Origin: DASZQY01 sp963843565
Lineage (GTDB): Bacteria > Pseudomonadota > Alphaproteobacteria > Rhizobiales > Kaistiaceae
NCBI GenBank assembly: GCA_963843565.1
Contig: CAWJKY010000003.1
Coordinates: 806,001-870,000, forward strand
DNA length: 64,000 nt
Reading direction: 5' to 3'
Below, in pieces: positions 1-8,632 of the stretch. The notes beneath the pieces were generated by a model. It worked only from the letters and a program-made list of their open reading frames with translations. It did no database searches and was not told the origin of the DNA. Within the stretch, counting starts at the first letter, position 1. Every line of letters begins with the position of its first letter. The position numbers and the translations under genes are program-made.

Positions 1-648
1 GAACGCCCGGTCCGAGCGCCGGTAGGTGACCCAGAAGTAGGGGATGTTGCGCCCGTCGCGGCGCTCGTCGACGTGCAGGCCGTGGCTGAGCATGCCCTGG
101 GCGGTGACGGCGAACCCGGCGACGGCGTCGGGCGCCGTATTGGGGAAGTTGAGGTTGTAGAAGACCCCGGCCGGAAAACCGAAGGCGAGCAACTTGCGCA
201 GGATATCGGGCGCGTGGGCCTCGGCGGTCTCCCAGGGAACGTGCCGTTCGCCGTCGGCGTAGGTGTAGTCCTGGCTGAGGGCGACGGACGGGATGCCGAC
301 CAGCGTGCCTTCCATGGCGCCGGCGATGGTGCCCGAATAGGTGATGTCGTCGGCGACGTTCTGGCCGGAATTCACCCCGGAGAGCACGAGATCGGGCCGC
401 TGGTCGCCGAGCAGGCGGCGCACCCCCATGATGACGCAGTCGCTGGGTGTGCCCTGCAGCGCGAAGCGCTTTTCCGAAATGCGCCTGAGGCGCAGCGGAT
501 CGTTCAGCGACAGCGAATGGGACAGGCCGCTCTGGTCGAGTTCGGGCACCACCACCCAGACATCGTCGGCGAGCTTTGCTGCGATACGCTCTAGGGCGGT
601 CAGCCCGGGCGAATGAATCCCGTCGTCGTTGGTGATCAGGATGCGCAT
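1..648 (-). CDS. surE: 5'/3'-nucleotidase SurE (3' end cut by window edge)
   Basis: SurE is a metal-dependent survival-protein phosphatase that removes phosphate from nucleoside monophosphates in stationary phase. The reading frame opens with MRILITNDDG, carrying the family's metal-binding Asp pair, and continues with the SGVNSGQN metal/substrate motif and a YNLNFP segment, in the family order. About 216 codons are present; SurE proteins are usually about 250-265 residues, so only the C-terminus is missing beyond base 1. The ATG shares one base (TGATG) with the serS stop codon, so the two genes are translationally coupled. This serS-surE order is common in Alphaproteobacteria, where a pcm-type gene often follows. 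Identification is secure; the true end cannot be seen. Confidence 0.95.
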   Translation of the reverse strand, partial: MRILITNDDGIHSPGLTALERIAAKLADDVWVVVPELDQSGLSHSLSLNDPLRLRRISEKRFALQGTPSDCVIMGVRRLLGDQRPDLVLSGVNSGQNVADDITYSGTIAGAMEGTLVGIPSVALSQDYTYADGERHVPWETAEAHAPDILRKLLAFGFPAGVFYNLNFPNTAPDAVAGFAVTAQGMLSHGLHVDERRDGRNIPYFWVTYRRSDRAF

Positions 649-2147
649 CACGCCCCGATCGTCTCGACGCCGCGCATGTAGGGCTTGAGCGCGTCGGGAA
701 CGGCGATCGAGCCGTCCGGGTTCTGGTAGTTCTCCATCACCGCGATCAGCGCGCGACCGACGGCGATGCCAGAACCGTTGAGGGTATGCACGAACCGGTT
801 CCCCTTCCCCTCTTTTGGCTTGTAGCGCGCCTGCATGCGCCGCGCCTGGAAGTCGCCACACACCGACACCGAAGAAATCTCGCGGTAGGCCGCCTGCCCC
901 GGCAGCCACACCTCGATGTCGTAGGTCTTCTGCGCGGCGAAGCCCATGTCGCCGGTCGACAGCGTCACGACGCGGTAATGCAGGTCGAGCTTCTTCAACA
1001 CGGTCTCGGCGCAGGTAAGCATGCGCTCGTGTTCGTCGCGTGACTGCTCGGGCGTCGTGATCGAGACCAGCTCGACCTTGTCGAACTGATGCTGGCGCAG
1101 CATGCCGCGGGTGTCCTTGCCGGCCGACCCGGCTTCGGAGCGGAAGCACGGGGTCAGCGCCGTGACGCGGATCGGCAACTCGTCTTCGGAGAGGACGGAT
1201 TCACGGACGAGGTTGGTCAGCGGCACCTCGGCGGTCGGGATGAGCCACTTCGTGTCCCCGAGCCCCCGTAAGCCAGTTCCCTCGATAAAGTGTTTCAGAA
1301 CCAAACTACCGTGCTGTTCGCGCTCATAGGCGGTCTCTGCTTCTGCACTGATGTGCGCAATCCTACCAGCTAGGTCTTGGACCCAATCGGGGCGCAAAGA
1401 TTTGGTCATCAATGACGGATGGTCTAGCCGAGCGCTAAGTATGCTGCTGATCTCGGACCAGTCGATTTCCCACGAGGCCATGAATTGGTCCCAACGGAAC
1501 TTCGGCAACTGCGCGGTTCCGAACATCGCCTCATCCCGCACCAACAACGGCGGCTGCACCTCCGTGTAGCCGTGCTCCTCGGTGTGCAGGTCGAGCATGA
1601 ACTGGCCGAGCGCCCGCTCGAGTCGCGCTAGCCCTTGCTTCAGCACCACGAAGCGCGCGCCCGAAAGCTTCGCAGCGGCCTCGAAATCCATCATGCCGAG
1701 CGCCTCGCCCAGCTCGAAGTGCTGCTTGGCGTCGTTAAGGCCGGGCTTGGTGCCCGAGCGGCGATATTCGACGTTGGCGTGCTCGTCCGGGCCGACCGGC
1801 ACGTCCGCCAGCGGCACGTTCGGCACCATTGCCATGGCGTCGCTGAAGGCCTTGTCGGCGTCGCGCTGCGCTGCCTCCAGCGTCGCCATCTCGTCCTTCA
1901 GCGAGGCGACCTCGGCCATCAGCTTCGCGGCCAGCGCCTCGTCCTTCTGGGCCTTGGCCTTGCCGATCTCCTTCGAGGCGATGTTTCGCCGGTTCTGCGC
2001 CTCTTCGAGCTTGCCGATCGCCGCCCGCCGCGCCTCGTCGAGGGCGATCAGCGATGCCGACTGCGGCTCCGCGCCACGATTGGCCAGCGCCCGGTCAAGG
2101 GCCTCGGGGTTATCGCGAATCCATCTGATGTCGAGCATGGGGTTCAC
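648..2147 (-). CDS. serS: Seryl-tRNA synthetase with internal insertion
   Basis: This class II synthetase charges tRNA-Ser in the cytoplasm. The N-terminal coiled-coil arm (about residues 5-110) is followed by the catalytic core with the motif block GTAQLPKF, IPTAEVPLTNLV, PCFRSEAGSAGKDTRG (motif 2) and a C-terminal GSGIAVGRALIAVMENYQ (motif 3). The protein is 499 residues against roughly 425 usual. The excess lies between PKFR and KWLIPTAEV, where E. coli SerRS has only about 15 residues and here there are about 80. That insert (bases about 1248-1492) has visibly lower GC and no stop, and both flanking motifs are intact, so the enzyme is probably functional. The stop overlaps the surE start by one base. 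Confidence 0.96.
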   Translation of the reverse strand: MNPMLDIRWIRDNPEALDRALANRGAEPQSASLIALDEARRAAIGKLEEAQNRRNIASKEIGKAKAQKDEALAAKLMAEVASLKDEMATLEAAQRDADKAFSDAMAMVPNVPLADVPVGPDEHANVEYRRSGTKPGLNDAKQHFELGEALGMMDFEAAAKLSGARFVVLKQGLARLERALGQFMLDLHTEEHGYTEVQPPLLVRDEAMFGTAQLPKFRWDQFMASWEIDWSEISSILSARLDHPSLMTKSLRPDWVQDLAGRIAHISAEAETAYEREQHGSLVLKHFIEGTGLRGLGDTKWLIPTAEVPLTNLVRESVLSEDELPIRVTALTPCFRSEAGSAGKDTRGMLRQHQFDKVELVSITTPEQSRDEHERMLTCAETVLKKLDLHYRVVTLSTGDMGFAAQKTYDIEVWLPGQAAYREISSVSVCGDFQARRMQARYKPKEGKGNRFVHTLNGSGIAVGRALIAVMENYQNPDGSIAVPDALKPYMRGVETIGA

Positions 2148-2170
2148 TCGGCGAATGAAGCGGGAAACGC

Positions 2171-2350
2171 CCCTCTCCCATGGGGAGAGGGCTTTCGGCC
2201 TTGGAGTCGCAGGTCCGCGTAGCGGCCGAGACGCCTAGGCCGGAAGGACGAGGGGTTGAGACTTGTCCGGAAAGGACACATCCCCTCACCCTTCGCGCCT
2301 AAATCGCTGCGCTCACAAGGCGCGAAGCCCTCTCCCTCTGGGAGAGGGTG
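2171..2350. repeat. Composite palindromic intergenic repeat (CCCTCTCCC/GGGAGAGGG family)
   Basis: Between tatC and serS lie two near-identical hairpins: CCCTCTCCC-atg-GGGAGAGGG at 2171-2191 and CCCTCTCCC-tct-GGGAGAGGG at 2328-2348. Between them are further inverted repeats: GAGGGG (2250-2255) with CCCCTC (2282-2287), TGTCC-ggaaa-GGACA (2264-2278), and CTTCGCGCCT (2291-2300) with AGGCGCGAAG (2318-2327). Paired CCCTCTCC-type palindromes are a frequent class of dispersed extragenic repeat in Hyphomicrobiales. This copy may also attenuate or terminate transcription between tatC and serS. I see no second copy elsewhere in the window. Confidence 0.8.
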
Positions 2351-2412
2351 TCGGGTCAAATCAGCGGGGGAGCTATATCGGTCGAAGTCGGAAGATGGAA
2401 GGGCGGCGGGCC

Positions 2413-3240
2413 CTAAGAGGTCGTCTCTTTGGTGGCCTCGGCAGCTTCCTTGGCCACCCGGGCGGCTTCGGCCTTGGCCCGCTGCCGCTCGACCATGCGC
2501 ACCGAGAAGATCGACGCCTCGTAGAGAAGGATCGTCGGGATCGCCAGCGAGATCTGCGAGATGATGTCGGGCGGCGTCAGGACCGCCGCGGCGATGAACG
2601 CCGCGACGATGGCGTAGCGCCGGCCCTTCTTCAGCGTGTCGACCGTCACCACGCCGATCCGCGCCAGAAGCGTCAGGATCACGGGCAACTGGAAGACCAG
2701 GCCGAAGGCGAGGATCAGGGCCATGATCAGCGAGAGGTAGTCGCTGACACGGAACAGCGCCTCGATCGAGGCGCCGTCGGCCGTGCCGGTCTGCTCCATC
2801 GACAGGAAGAAGCGCAGCGCCAGCGGCATCAGGATGACGTAGACCACCGCCGCGCCGAGCAGGAAGAGCACCGGCGTCGCGATGAGATACGGCAGGAACG
2901 CCTTGCGTTCGTTCTTGTAGAGGCCGGGCGCGACGAAGCGGTAGATTTGCGTGGCGATGACCGGGAAGGCGATGCACAGCGCGCCGAACAGCGCCACCTT
3001 CATCTCGGTGATGAAGTATTCCTGCGGCGCGGTGTAGATCAGCTTCGCCACATCGCCCTGGTTCGCCGCCGCCCAGACGTAGGGGATGAGCAGAAAGTTG
3101 TAGATGTGCTTGGCGAACGCGAAGCACACGACGAAGGCGATCAGGATCGCGATCAGCGAGCGGATCAGCCGGCCGCGCAGCTCGATCAGGTGGGTGAGCA
3201 GCGGCGCCCGGCTCGCCTCGATGTCGTCGTCGGTGCTCAC
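2413..3240 (-). CDS. tatC: Twin-arginine translocase subunit TatC
   Basis: TatC is the six-helix inner-membrane receptor that recognises twin-arginine signal peptides and, with TatB, passes folded proteins to TatA. The 275-residue protein has the conserved N-terminal cytoplasmic segment (LLTHLIELRGRLIRSL), six hydrophobic stretches, the PALY/F-type segment FVAPGLYKNERK and the conserved LTPPDIISQ loop before the fifth helix. Its ATG overlaps the tatB stop by four bases (ATGA). Length and motifs are typical. The C-terminal tail after the last helix is charged and Ala/Lys-rich, as is usual. Confidence 0.97.
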   Translation of the reverse strand: MSTDDDIEASRAPLLTHLIELRGRLIRSLIAILIAFVVCFAFAKHIYNFLLIPYVWAAANQGDVAKLIYTAPQEYFITEMKVALFGALCIAFPVIATQIYRFVAPGLYKNERKAFLPYLIATPVLFLLGAAVVYVILMPLALRFFLSMEQTGTADGASIEALFRVSDYLSLIMALILAFGLVFQLPVILTLLARIGVVTVDTLKKGRRYAIVAAFIAAAVLTPPDIISQISLAIPTILLYEASIFSVRMVERQRAKAEAARVAKEAAEATKETTS

Positions 3241-3650
3241 GGGGCGTCCTTGGCGGCGGGCGCGGATTCCGCGGTGGCGGCGGTCGCGACCTCGGCGGCG
3301 GGTGCCGGTTCCGGCGCGGGTGCGGGCGTGGTGGACGGCGCTGCTGCGGTGTCTGGCGGCACCTGAAGACCGGCGTCGATCTTCTTCATGTCGTCGCGCA
3401 CGCCGGCGTCGATCTTGTTGATGTCGGCGCGCATGCCCTTGCCGATCTCCTCGACGTCCTTCTTGACGTCCTCAAGATCGGCCTCGCGCACGGCCTCGTT
3501 GAACTGGTTCTGGAAATCGCGCGCCATGCGCTTCATGCGGCCGGTCCACTGGCCGACGATGCGCATCGCCCGCGGCAGGTCCTTCGGGCCGATCACCACG
3601 ATCGCGACCACCGCGACCACCAGCAGTTCGGTCCAGCCGATTTCGAACAT
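3237..3650 (-). CDS. tatB: Sec-independent translocase protein TatB
   Basis: TatB partners TatC in the Tat substrate receptor. The 137-residue protein starts MFEIGWTELL, the signature of TatB (the Glu in the short membrane helix separates it from TatA), followed by the hinge motif IGPKDLPRAMR, an amphipathic helix and a long helical region with two similar turns (INKIDAGV and MKKIDAGL). The last 40 residues are a low-complexity Ala/Pro tail of the kind seen in alphaproteobacterial TatB. It lies between tatA (73-base gap) and tatC (four-base overlap), the standard tatABC order. Confidence 0.95.
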   Translation of the reverse strand: MFEIGWTELLVVAVVAIVVIGPKDLPRAMRIVGQWTGRMKRMARDFQNQFNEAVREADLEDVKKDVEEIGKGMRADINKIDAGVRDDMKKIDAGLQVPPDTAAAPSTTPAPAPEPAPAAEVATAATAESAPAAKDAP

Positions 3651-3723
3651 GTTATGGCTTCACAGCTCCCCGCCCGCGCGGCCCCTCGTCGCCGGCGGGG
3701 CGTGTCGCGGCCGCGACCCGGGC

Positions 3724-3930
3724 TTAGCTGACCTTCGACTTCTCGTCGACGGTCGCCTTGCTCTCGATCGGCTTGGGCTGGGTGTCTTCGTCGTCGGCGA
3801 GCCCCTTCTTGAAGCTCTTCACGCCTTTGGCGACATCGCCCATGAGATCGGAAATCTTGCCGCGGCCGCCAAACAGCAGCGCCACGACGGCGATCACGAT
3901 CAGCCAATGCCAGATGCTGAGGCTACCCAT
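3724..3930 (-). CDS. tatA: Sec-independent translocase protein TatA
   Basis: TatA oligomerises to form the variable-size Tat pathway. The 68-residue protein has the canonical layout: a short N-terminal membrane helix beginning MGSLSIWHWLIVIAVVALL, the FGGRGKI hinge, an amphipathic helix (DLMGDVAKGVKSFKKGL) and an acidic/polar tail. The length is typical. It is the first gene of tatABC and follows scpB after a gap of about 126 bases, so it may have its own promoter or belong to the scpAB transcript. Confidence 0.95.
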   Translation of the reverse strand: MGSLSIWHWLIVIAVVALLFGGRGKISDLMGDVAKGVKSFKKGLADDEDTQPKPIESKATVDEKSKVS

Positions 3931-4056
3931 CAGGCTCTCTCCACTAAACCTTTTCAGCGGCTATCATTCTGCCGCCTGTTGCGTCCCGCCTGAAGCACCA
4001 AATAGGCGTTCGACGCGTCAATGGCAAATATGGCCAACGCGCCACCCGCCGCCGCG

Positions 4057-4752
4057 TCAGCCATCCTCGGGCGGCGGCAGAAGGTCCTCGGGATCGAGCG
4101 GGTCCTCGTCGGGGGCGAGTTCGGCGCTGTCGTTCGCCTCCGGCACGGCGAAATTCGCCGGCACGCGGCTGTCGAGCAGCCCGGCCGCCTTCAGTTCCTC
4201 CGCCCCCGGCAGGTCGCCGACCGAATCCAGGCCGAAATGGGAAAGAAACGTCTCGGTCGTGCCGTAGGTGATCGGCCGGCCGGGGGCGCGGCGGCGACCG
4301 CGCATCCTGACCCAGCCCGAGGCGAGCAGCAGGTCGAGCGTGCCCGTGGAGGTGGTGACGCCGCGGATCTCCTCGATCTCGGCGCGGGTCACCGGCTGGT
4401 GGTAGGCGACGATCGCCAGCGTCTCCAGCGCCGCCCGCGACAGGCGGCGTTGCTCGACCGCCTCGCGCGACAGCAGGAACGACAGGTCGCCCGCCGTGCG
4501 CAACTGCCACTTGCCGGCGACCTGCACCAGATTGACGCCACGCTCGGCGTAGAAGACCTGAAGCTCGGCGAGCAGCGCGCCGACGTCGGCGCCTTCCGGC
4601 AGGCGGCCGGCGATCTCCTCGGCGGACAGCGGTTCGGCGGCGGCGAACAGCAGCGCCTCGACCATGCGCAAGTTCTGCGCGTGGTCCTCCGGGGCGGGCG
4701 GGTTGGCGTCGTTGTCGACGGCAATCATCACAGCGGCACTCGCATTAGCCAT
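4057..4752 (-). CDS. scpB: Segregation and condensation protein B
   Basis: ScpB dimers bind ScpA and, with SMC, form the bacterial condensin that organises and segregates chromosomes. The 231-residue reading begins MANASAAVMIAVD at 4752; the frame is open further upstream, but this ATG overlaps the scpA stop by eight bases and fits the coupling seen here. It contains two winged-helix domains with the family signatures RMVEALLFAAAEPLS, LAIVAYHQPVTRAEIEEIRG and WVRMRGRRRAPGRPITYGTT. The acidic C-terminus ending in PEDLLPPPEDG is usual. The scpA-scpB pair followed by tatA is a common alphaproteobacterial arrangement. Confidence 0.95.
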   Translation of the reverse strand: MANASAAVMIAVDNDANPPAPEDHAQNLRMVEALLFAAAEPLSAEEIAGRLPEGADVGALLAELQVFYAERGVNLVQVAGKWQLRTAGDLSFLLSREAVEQRRLSRAALETLAIVAYHQPVTRAEIEEIRGVTTSTGTLDLLLASGWVRMRGRRRAPGRPITYGTTETFLSHFGLDSVGDLPGAEELKAAGLLDSRVPANFAVPEANDSAELAPDEDPLDPEDLLPPPEDG

Positions 4753-5584
4753 TTTCGGCCTCCGAAGGGGCGGGCGCGACCGAAACACGGTCACGAAGAT
4801 AGAGCGGTTGGAAGTGTTCCGTTTGACGGATTTCGAGGCGGCCCTCGCGGACCATCTCCAGGCTCGCGCCGAAGGCGCTGGCGGTGACGCTGCGGCGCAT
4901 GCCGAGGCCCGTCAGATAGGGCGAGAGCAGCACGTCGATGGGCGTCCACTCGGCGACGTGGCCGACCAGCCGGGTGAGCGCCTCGCGTGCGTCCTGCAGA
5001 GACCACACCTTGCGCGCCGGAATCGAGACCAGCGAGATCGCCGTCTCCTGGCGCCGTGTGGCGTAGGCGGTGAGCAGGTCGTAGAGGGTGGCGGAATATT
5101 CGTTGCGCCGGTTGACCGCGATCGGCTCCGGCAGGCCGCGGCCGAAAACGTCGCGGCCGAGCCGGTTGCGGTTGGCAAGCTGGGCCGCGGCGTCGCGCAT
5201 GGCCTCCAGCCGGCGGAGCCGGAAAGCCAGCGCCGCCGCCAGTTCCTCGCCGGTCGGCTCCTCGCCGTCGCTTTCCTCGGGCAACAGCAGGCGCGACTTG
5301 AGGTAGGCCAGCCACGCCGCCATCACCAGGTAGTCGGCGGCAACCTCCAGCCTCATGCTGCGGATGCGCTCGATATAGGCAAGGTACTGGTCGGCGAGCG
5401 CCAGGATCGAGATGCGCGTGATGTCGACCTTCTGGGCGCGCGCCAGATCGAGCAGCAGATCGAGCGGACCTTCGAAGCCGTCGACGTCGACGACCAGCGC
5501 CGAATCCTCGTTCGGGGACTCGTACGCGGCGTAGGTTTCCCAGATCTTGTCCTGGTCCTGTTCGCTGGACGCTGCAGCCGTCAT
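4745..5584 (-). CDS. scpA: Segregation and condensation protein A
   Basis: ScpA is the kleisin of bacterial condensin, bridging the SMC heads and binding a ScpB dimer. The 279-residue protein holds the signature VDVDGFEGPLDLLLDLARAQ near the N-terminus, then KVDITRISI and YLVMAAWLAYLKSRLLLP, and ends in a small winged helix. The ATG at 5584 overlaps the nagZ stop as ATGA. A longer open frame (to about 6253) only translates nagZ out of frame and was not used. Together with scpB it continues the nagZ-scpA-scpB-tat run. Confidence 0.95.
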   Translation of the reverse strand: MTAAASSEQDQDKIWETYAAYESPNEDSALVVDVDGFEGPLDLLLDLARAQKVDITRISILALADQYLAYIERIRSMRLEVAADYLVMAAWLAYLKSRLLLPEESDGEEPTGEELAAALAFRLRRLEAMRDAAAQLANRNRLGRDVFGRGLPEPIAVNRRNEYSATLYDLLTAYATRRQETAISLVSIPARKVWSLQDAREALTRLVGHVAEWTPIDVLLSPYLTGLGMRRSVTASAFGASLEMVREGRLEIRQTEHFQPLYLRDRVSVAPAPSEAENG

Positions 5585-6612
5585 GCGCCCGCACCCGCCT
5601 GCCAGCCGGCGCGCGCCAGCAGCGCGACATACTCCGCGCGTCCTCGTTCGGCATCGAAGGGAGCCGGTTGCTTGCGGGCGCTCAGGGCGCGGGCAGCCCG
5701 CTCTCGCGATTGGCCTCCGAGAGCGGGCGCCGCACCACCGATTTCGCGCATCTCCTCGGTCCGGCCACTGCAATGAAGCACGAGATCGCAGCCCGCGGTG
5801 AAAATTGCGGTGGCGCGAGCCGAGTAATCCCCAGAAAGTGCATTCATCGACACGTCGTCGCTCACCAGCAGGCCGTCGAAACCGATTCGTTGGCGGATGA
5901 TATCGCGGATCACGCTTGGCGACGTGGTCGCCGGGCCTGTGTCGTCGACCGCCTCCACGACAACGTGCGCGGTCATGGCGATTGGCAAATCCGATAGTTC
6001 CGCGAACGGAACGAAGTCCGTCGCGGCAAGCGTGACAAGATCGGTGGCGATGCGCGGAAGCGTCAGGTGGCTGTCGCTGGTCGCCCGGCCCTGCCCCGGC
6101 AAATGCTTCATCACCGGCACGACACCGCCGGCCATCAGACCGTCGGCGAGCGATCGGCCAAGGGCTGCAACCAGACGGGGGTCGCCGCCGAACGAGCGGT
6201 TGCCGATCGCCTCGCTGGTGCCAGGCGTGCGCACGTCGACGACCGGCGCGCAATTGACGTCGATGCCGACGGTGTGGAGGTCGGCGGCGATCAGCCGTCC
6301 GTGCAGGAAAGCCGCGCGAATCCCCGATTCCCGGTCGGTTTCCGCCAGTTGGCCGATAACCCCAGCGGCCGCATAGGCCGGCCAGCGCGGCGGTTGCAGG
6401 CGCATGACGCGGCCGCCTTCCTGATCGATGAAGACTGGCGCATCCGGCCGCCCGACCGCGTCACGGAAGGCTGCCGTCAGGTCGCGGACCTCCGCCGGCT
6501 CGCCGATGTTGCGCTTGAACAGGATCAGCCCGAACGGCTGCTCGGCGGCGAAGAAGTCCCGCTCGTGCCGCTCGAGTCGCGTCCCGGCGCAGCCCGAGAC
6601 GAACGCCTTCAC
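5581..6612 (-). CDS. nagZ: Beta-N-acetylhexosaminidase NagZ
   Basis: NagZ is a cytoplasmic family 3 glycoside hydrolase that removes GlcNAc from muropeptides during peptidoglycan recycling. The product is about 343 residues when read from a GTG at 6612, which overlaps the upstream stop as GTGA and yields the usual start (KAFVSGCAGTRL). An ATG further upstream would add residues with no family match. Motifs present are GLILFKRNIG, FIDQEGGRVMRL, the KHLPGQGRATSDSH block and the nucleophile region LLVSDDVSMNALSG. AnmK of the same recycling route is encoded at 54.9-56.0 kb. Confidence 0.95.
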   Translation of the reverse strand: MKAFVSGCAGTRLERHERDFFAAEQPFGLILFKRNIGEPAEVRDLTAAFRDAVGRPDAPVFIDQEGGRVMRLQPPRWPAYAAAGVIGQLAETDRESGIRAAFLHGRLIAADLHTVGIDVNCAPVVDVRTPGTSEAIGNRSFGGDPRLVAALGRSLADGLMAGGVVPVMKHLPGQGRATSDSHLTLPRIATDLVTLAATDFVPFAELSDLPIAMTAHVVVEAVDDTGPATTSPSVIRDIIRQRIGFDGLLVSDDVSMNALSGDYSARATAIFTAGCDLVLHCSGRTEEMREIGGAAPALGGQSRERAARALSARKQPAPFDAERGRAEYVALLARAGWQAGAGA

Positions 6613-8597
6613 CGCTTGGTCAGCAGGCAATCGCCACCGGCCGACTTCAGGTCGTCGCACAGCCGCTGGGCGTCGGCGGCGGAGAACGGGCCGACCCGGG
6701 CCCTGAAGAAGACACCGCGATCGGCAATCTCGGCGCGCTGCACGTCGACCTGGTACTTGCCGAGGATGCTGGGGTAGCGGCTCTGCAAATCCTTGTAGGT
6801 CGAACGCGCGGTCTCTTCCGAGCGCTGCGAGGAGACCTGCACCATCATCCCGCCCGTTGCGGCGGCGGCGCGCGCCGGCGGCGTGCTGGTCAGGTCGATC
6901 GGACCGCCGCTGCTGGTCGTCGTCACCGTCTTCGGCGGAGCCGTAGTCGGCGGCGGCGTCACCTTGGGCGGCGTCACCTTGGGTGGCGGAACGGTGGTCG
7001 TGGTGACGGTCGTCGGGGCGACGTCCGGGTTGGGCGTGATCACCAGCTCCTTGCCCGGCGTGGTCACGCCACCGGACACGGCCTGCGTATCGTCGGTCAC
7101 CGGCTTGTCGGGCGCCGGCAGCGTCGGCGCCGCGGTGTCCATGCCGCTGTCCGTGCTCGTCGAGTCGGCCGCGCCGGCGGCGGTGGTGTCGGTGGCCGGT
7201 GGCGGCGCGGTGGTGTCGCTGGCGGCGGGCGGCGCGTCGGTCGCGCTGCTCGAAACGATGGTCCCGTCCGGCTTGACGATCACGGTGCGAACCTTGCGCG
7301 GTCCGAGGGTGTCGGCGTCGCCTGCGTCGGCGGACGTCGTATCCGCAGAGGTATCTGACGATGGCGGCGTGTCGACGCCCGGTCCGCCGGGAAGGATGAC
7401 CCGCGAAATGGCGTTGTCGCTGTCGCCGTTGGTCGGAACGTCGGCGACCGTCCCGTCGTTGGGCGTCACCAGCGTGGTGTCGCTGGTGCCGTTGTCGCCC
7501 GAGTTGATCCGGTCGTAGATCAGTTTGCTCTGGGCGTCGCCGTCGCTCGACGGGGTTGTGGTGTCCGGCGTGATCTTGGTCGGCCCGGCATCGGCGGTGA
7601 TGGTGGGCGGCGTCGCCGCGGTGCTGTCGCCACCGGGCTTGAAGATCAGGTAGCCGATGCCGCCGACGACAACGACGGCGAGCATCGCGGCGACCAGCAT
7701 GAGATTGCGCCCGCGGCGCGGGCGGTCGAGATCGCTGTAGTCGTCGTCGAGACCGGCCGCGTCGTCGTCGCGCGCCGGCGCGAACGCGTCGAGCGGAAAG
7801 GCGCCGTCGCCCTCCTCTTCCTCAACGGGGCCGGTGAACAGACTGTCGGCGAACGGATCGTCCTCCTCGGCCGCCGGCTTGTGGACCGGCTGCGGCGCCG
7901 GGGCGCCGCGCGGTGGCGCGAAGCGGCTCGGACCGGCCTGTGGCGCGGGCTCCTCCGCCTGAGGCTGCTCCCAGCGCGAATGGGGCTGGCGCGGCGGCGG
8001 CGGATTGGTGGTGACGGCGGTCGGCCGCAACTGGAAGCCGGCCCCGACATCGGCGCGCGCCAACTCAGGCGGCGGTTCCGGCGCGGGGCGCACGATGCGC
8101 TGGCCACGGTCCGGCGGCGGCTGATCGTTCTGGGTGGCGCGGTGCACGACCGGCTGGATCACCGGCGCTTCGGGGATCGGCACCATGCGCGGCTGAGGGG
8201 TCGGCTCGGGCTCGGGCTCCGCCAACTGGCGGTGCGGCGCGAAAGCATCGGCGAGCGAGGGGAAATCGGGTGGCGGCTCGCGCTCCAGGGCCGGCGGTTC
8301 GAGCTCGGGCTCCGATTCGGGCGGCGGAACCGCATCGCGGATCGCGGCGAACGACGCCTGCAGGTCGCTCATCAGCTCCGCTTCGAGGTCGTTCAGCGGA
8401 TCGCTCTTGGGATTCGCGGACGTCGCCTTCGCCGGCGCGCTGCGCCCGCGCGCCGCGGTCGCCGCGCTGGTCGGGCGGCCCTGCACCATTTTCGCCAGTT
8501 CGGCCAAAGGATCCTCGGCAGCGGCGCGGTTCACGTCAGCGGACCGCCGCTCTACTTGCTGTCGCGTCGGCCCCTTGGGGTCGTAGCGTTCTGGCAT
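6609..8597 (-). CDS. SPOR-domain membrane protein, probable division protein
   Basis: This 662-residue protein has a long cytoplasmic N-terminal half rich in Pro, Glu and Ala, one membrane helix (about residues 296-318, LMLVAAMLAVVVVGGIGYLI), a Thr/Ser/Pro-rich periplasmic spacer and a C-terminal SPOR domain (about 585-660). SPOR domains bind peptidoglycan stripped of stem peptides at division sites. In the spacer the triplet KVTPPKVTPP is a small tandem repeat. Genes with this layout stand between argS and nagZ in many Hyphomicrobiales. The low-complexity parts are poorly conserved, so the annotation rests on topology, the SPOR domain and position. The next gene, nagZ, starts inside its stop. 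Confidence 0.9.
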   Translation of the reverse strand: MPERYDPKGPTRQQVERRSADVNRAAAEDPLAELAKMVQGRPTSAATAARGRSAPAKATSANPKSDPLNDLEAELMSDLQASFAAIRDAVPPPESEPELEPPALEREPPPDFPSLADAFAPHRQLAEPEPEPTPQPRMVPIPEAPVIQPVVHRATQNDQPPPDRGQRIVRPAPEPPPELARADVGAGFQLRPTAVTTNPPPPRQPHSRWEQPQAEEPAPQAGPSRFAPPRGAPAPQPVHKPAAEEDDPFADSLFTGPVEEEEGDGAFPLDAFAPARDDDAAGLDDDYSDLDRPRRGRNLMLVAAMLAVVVVGGIGYLIFKPGGDSTAATPPTITADAGPTKITPDTTTPSSDGDAQSKLIYDRINSGDNGTSDTTLVTPNDGTVADVPTNGDSDNAISRVILPGGPGVDTPPSSDTSADTTSADAGDADTLGPRKVRTVIVKPDGTIVSSSATDAPPAASDTTAPPPATDTTAAGAADSTSTDSGMDTAAPTLPAPDKPVTDDTQAVSGGVTTPGKELVITPNPDVAPTTVTTTTVPPPKVTPPKVTPPPTTAPPKTVTTTSSGGPIDLTSTPPARAAAATGGMMVQVSSQRSEETARSTYKDLQSRYPSILGKYQVDVQRAEIADRGVFFRARVGPFSAADAQRLCDDLKSAGGDCLLTKR

Positions 8598-8632
8598 CCC
8601 GGCCGCTCCTCACGCCGCGTGGAGGCAGCTGC

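Noticed and set aside
2144..3127. Long minus-strand open frame across tatC
   Set aside because: It is an out-of-frame translation of tatC and the repeat region, with Arg/His/Gly-rich composition and no family pattern.
4745..6253. Single 502-residue minus-strand protein containing ScpA
   Set aside because: Only the part from 5584 is ScpA; the upstream residues translate nagZ in another frame, and the ATGA overlap marks the true start.
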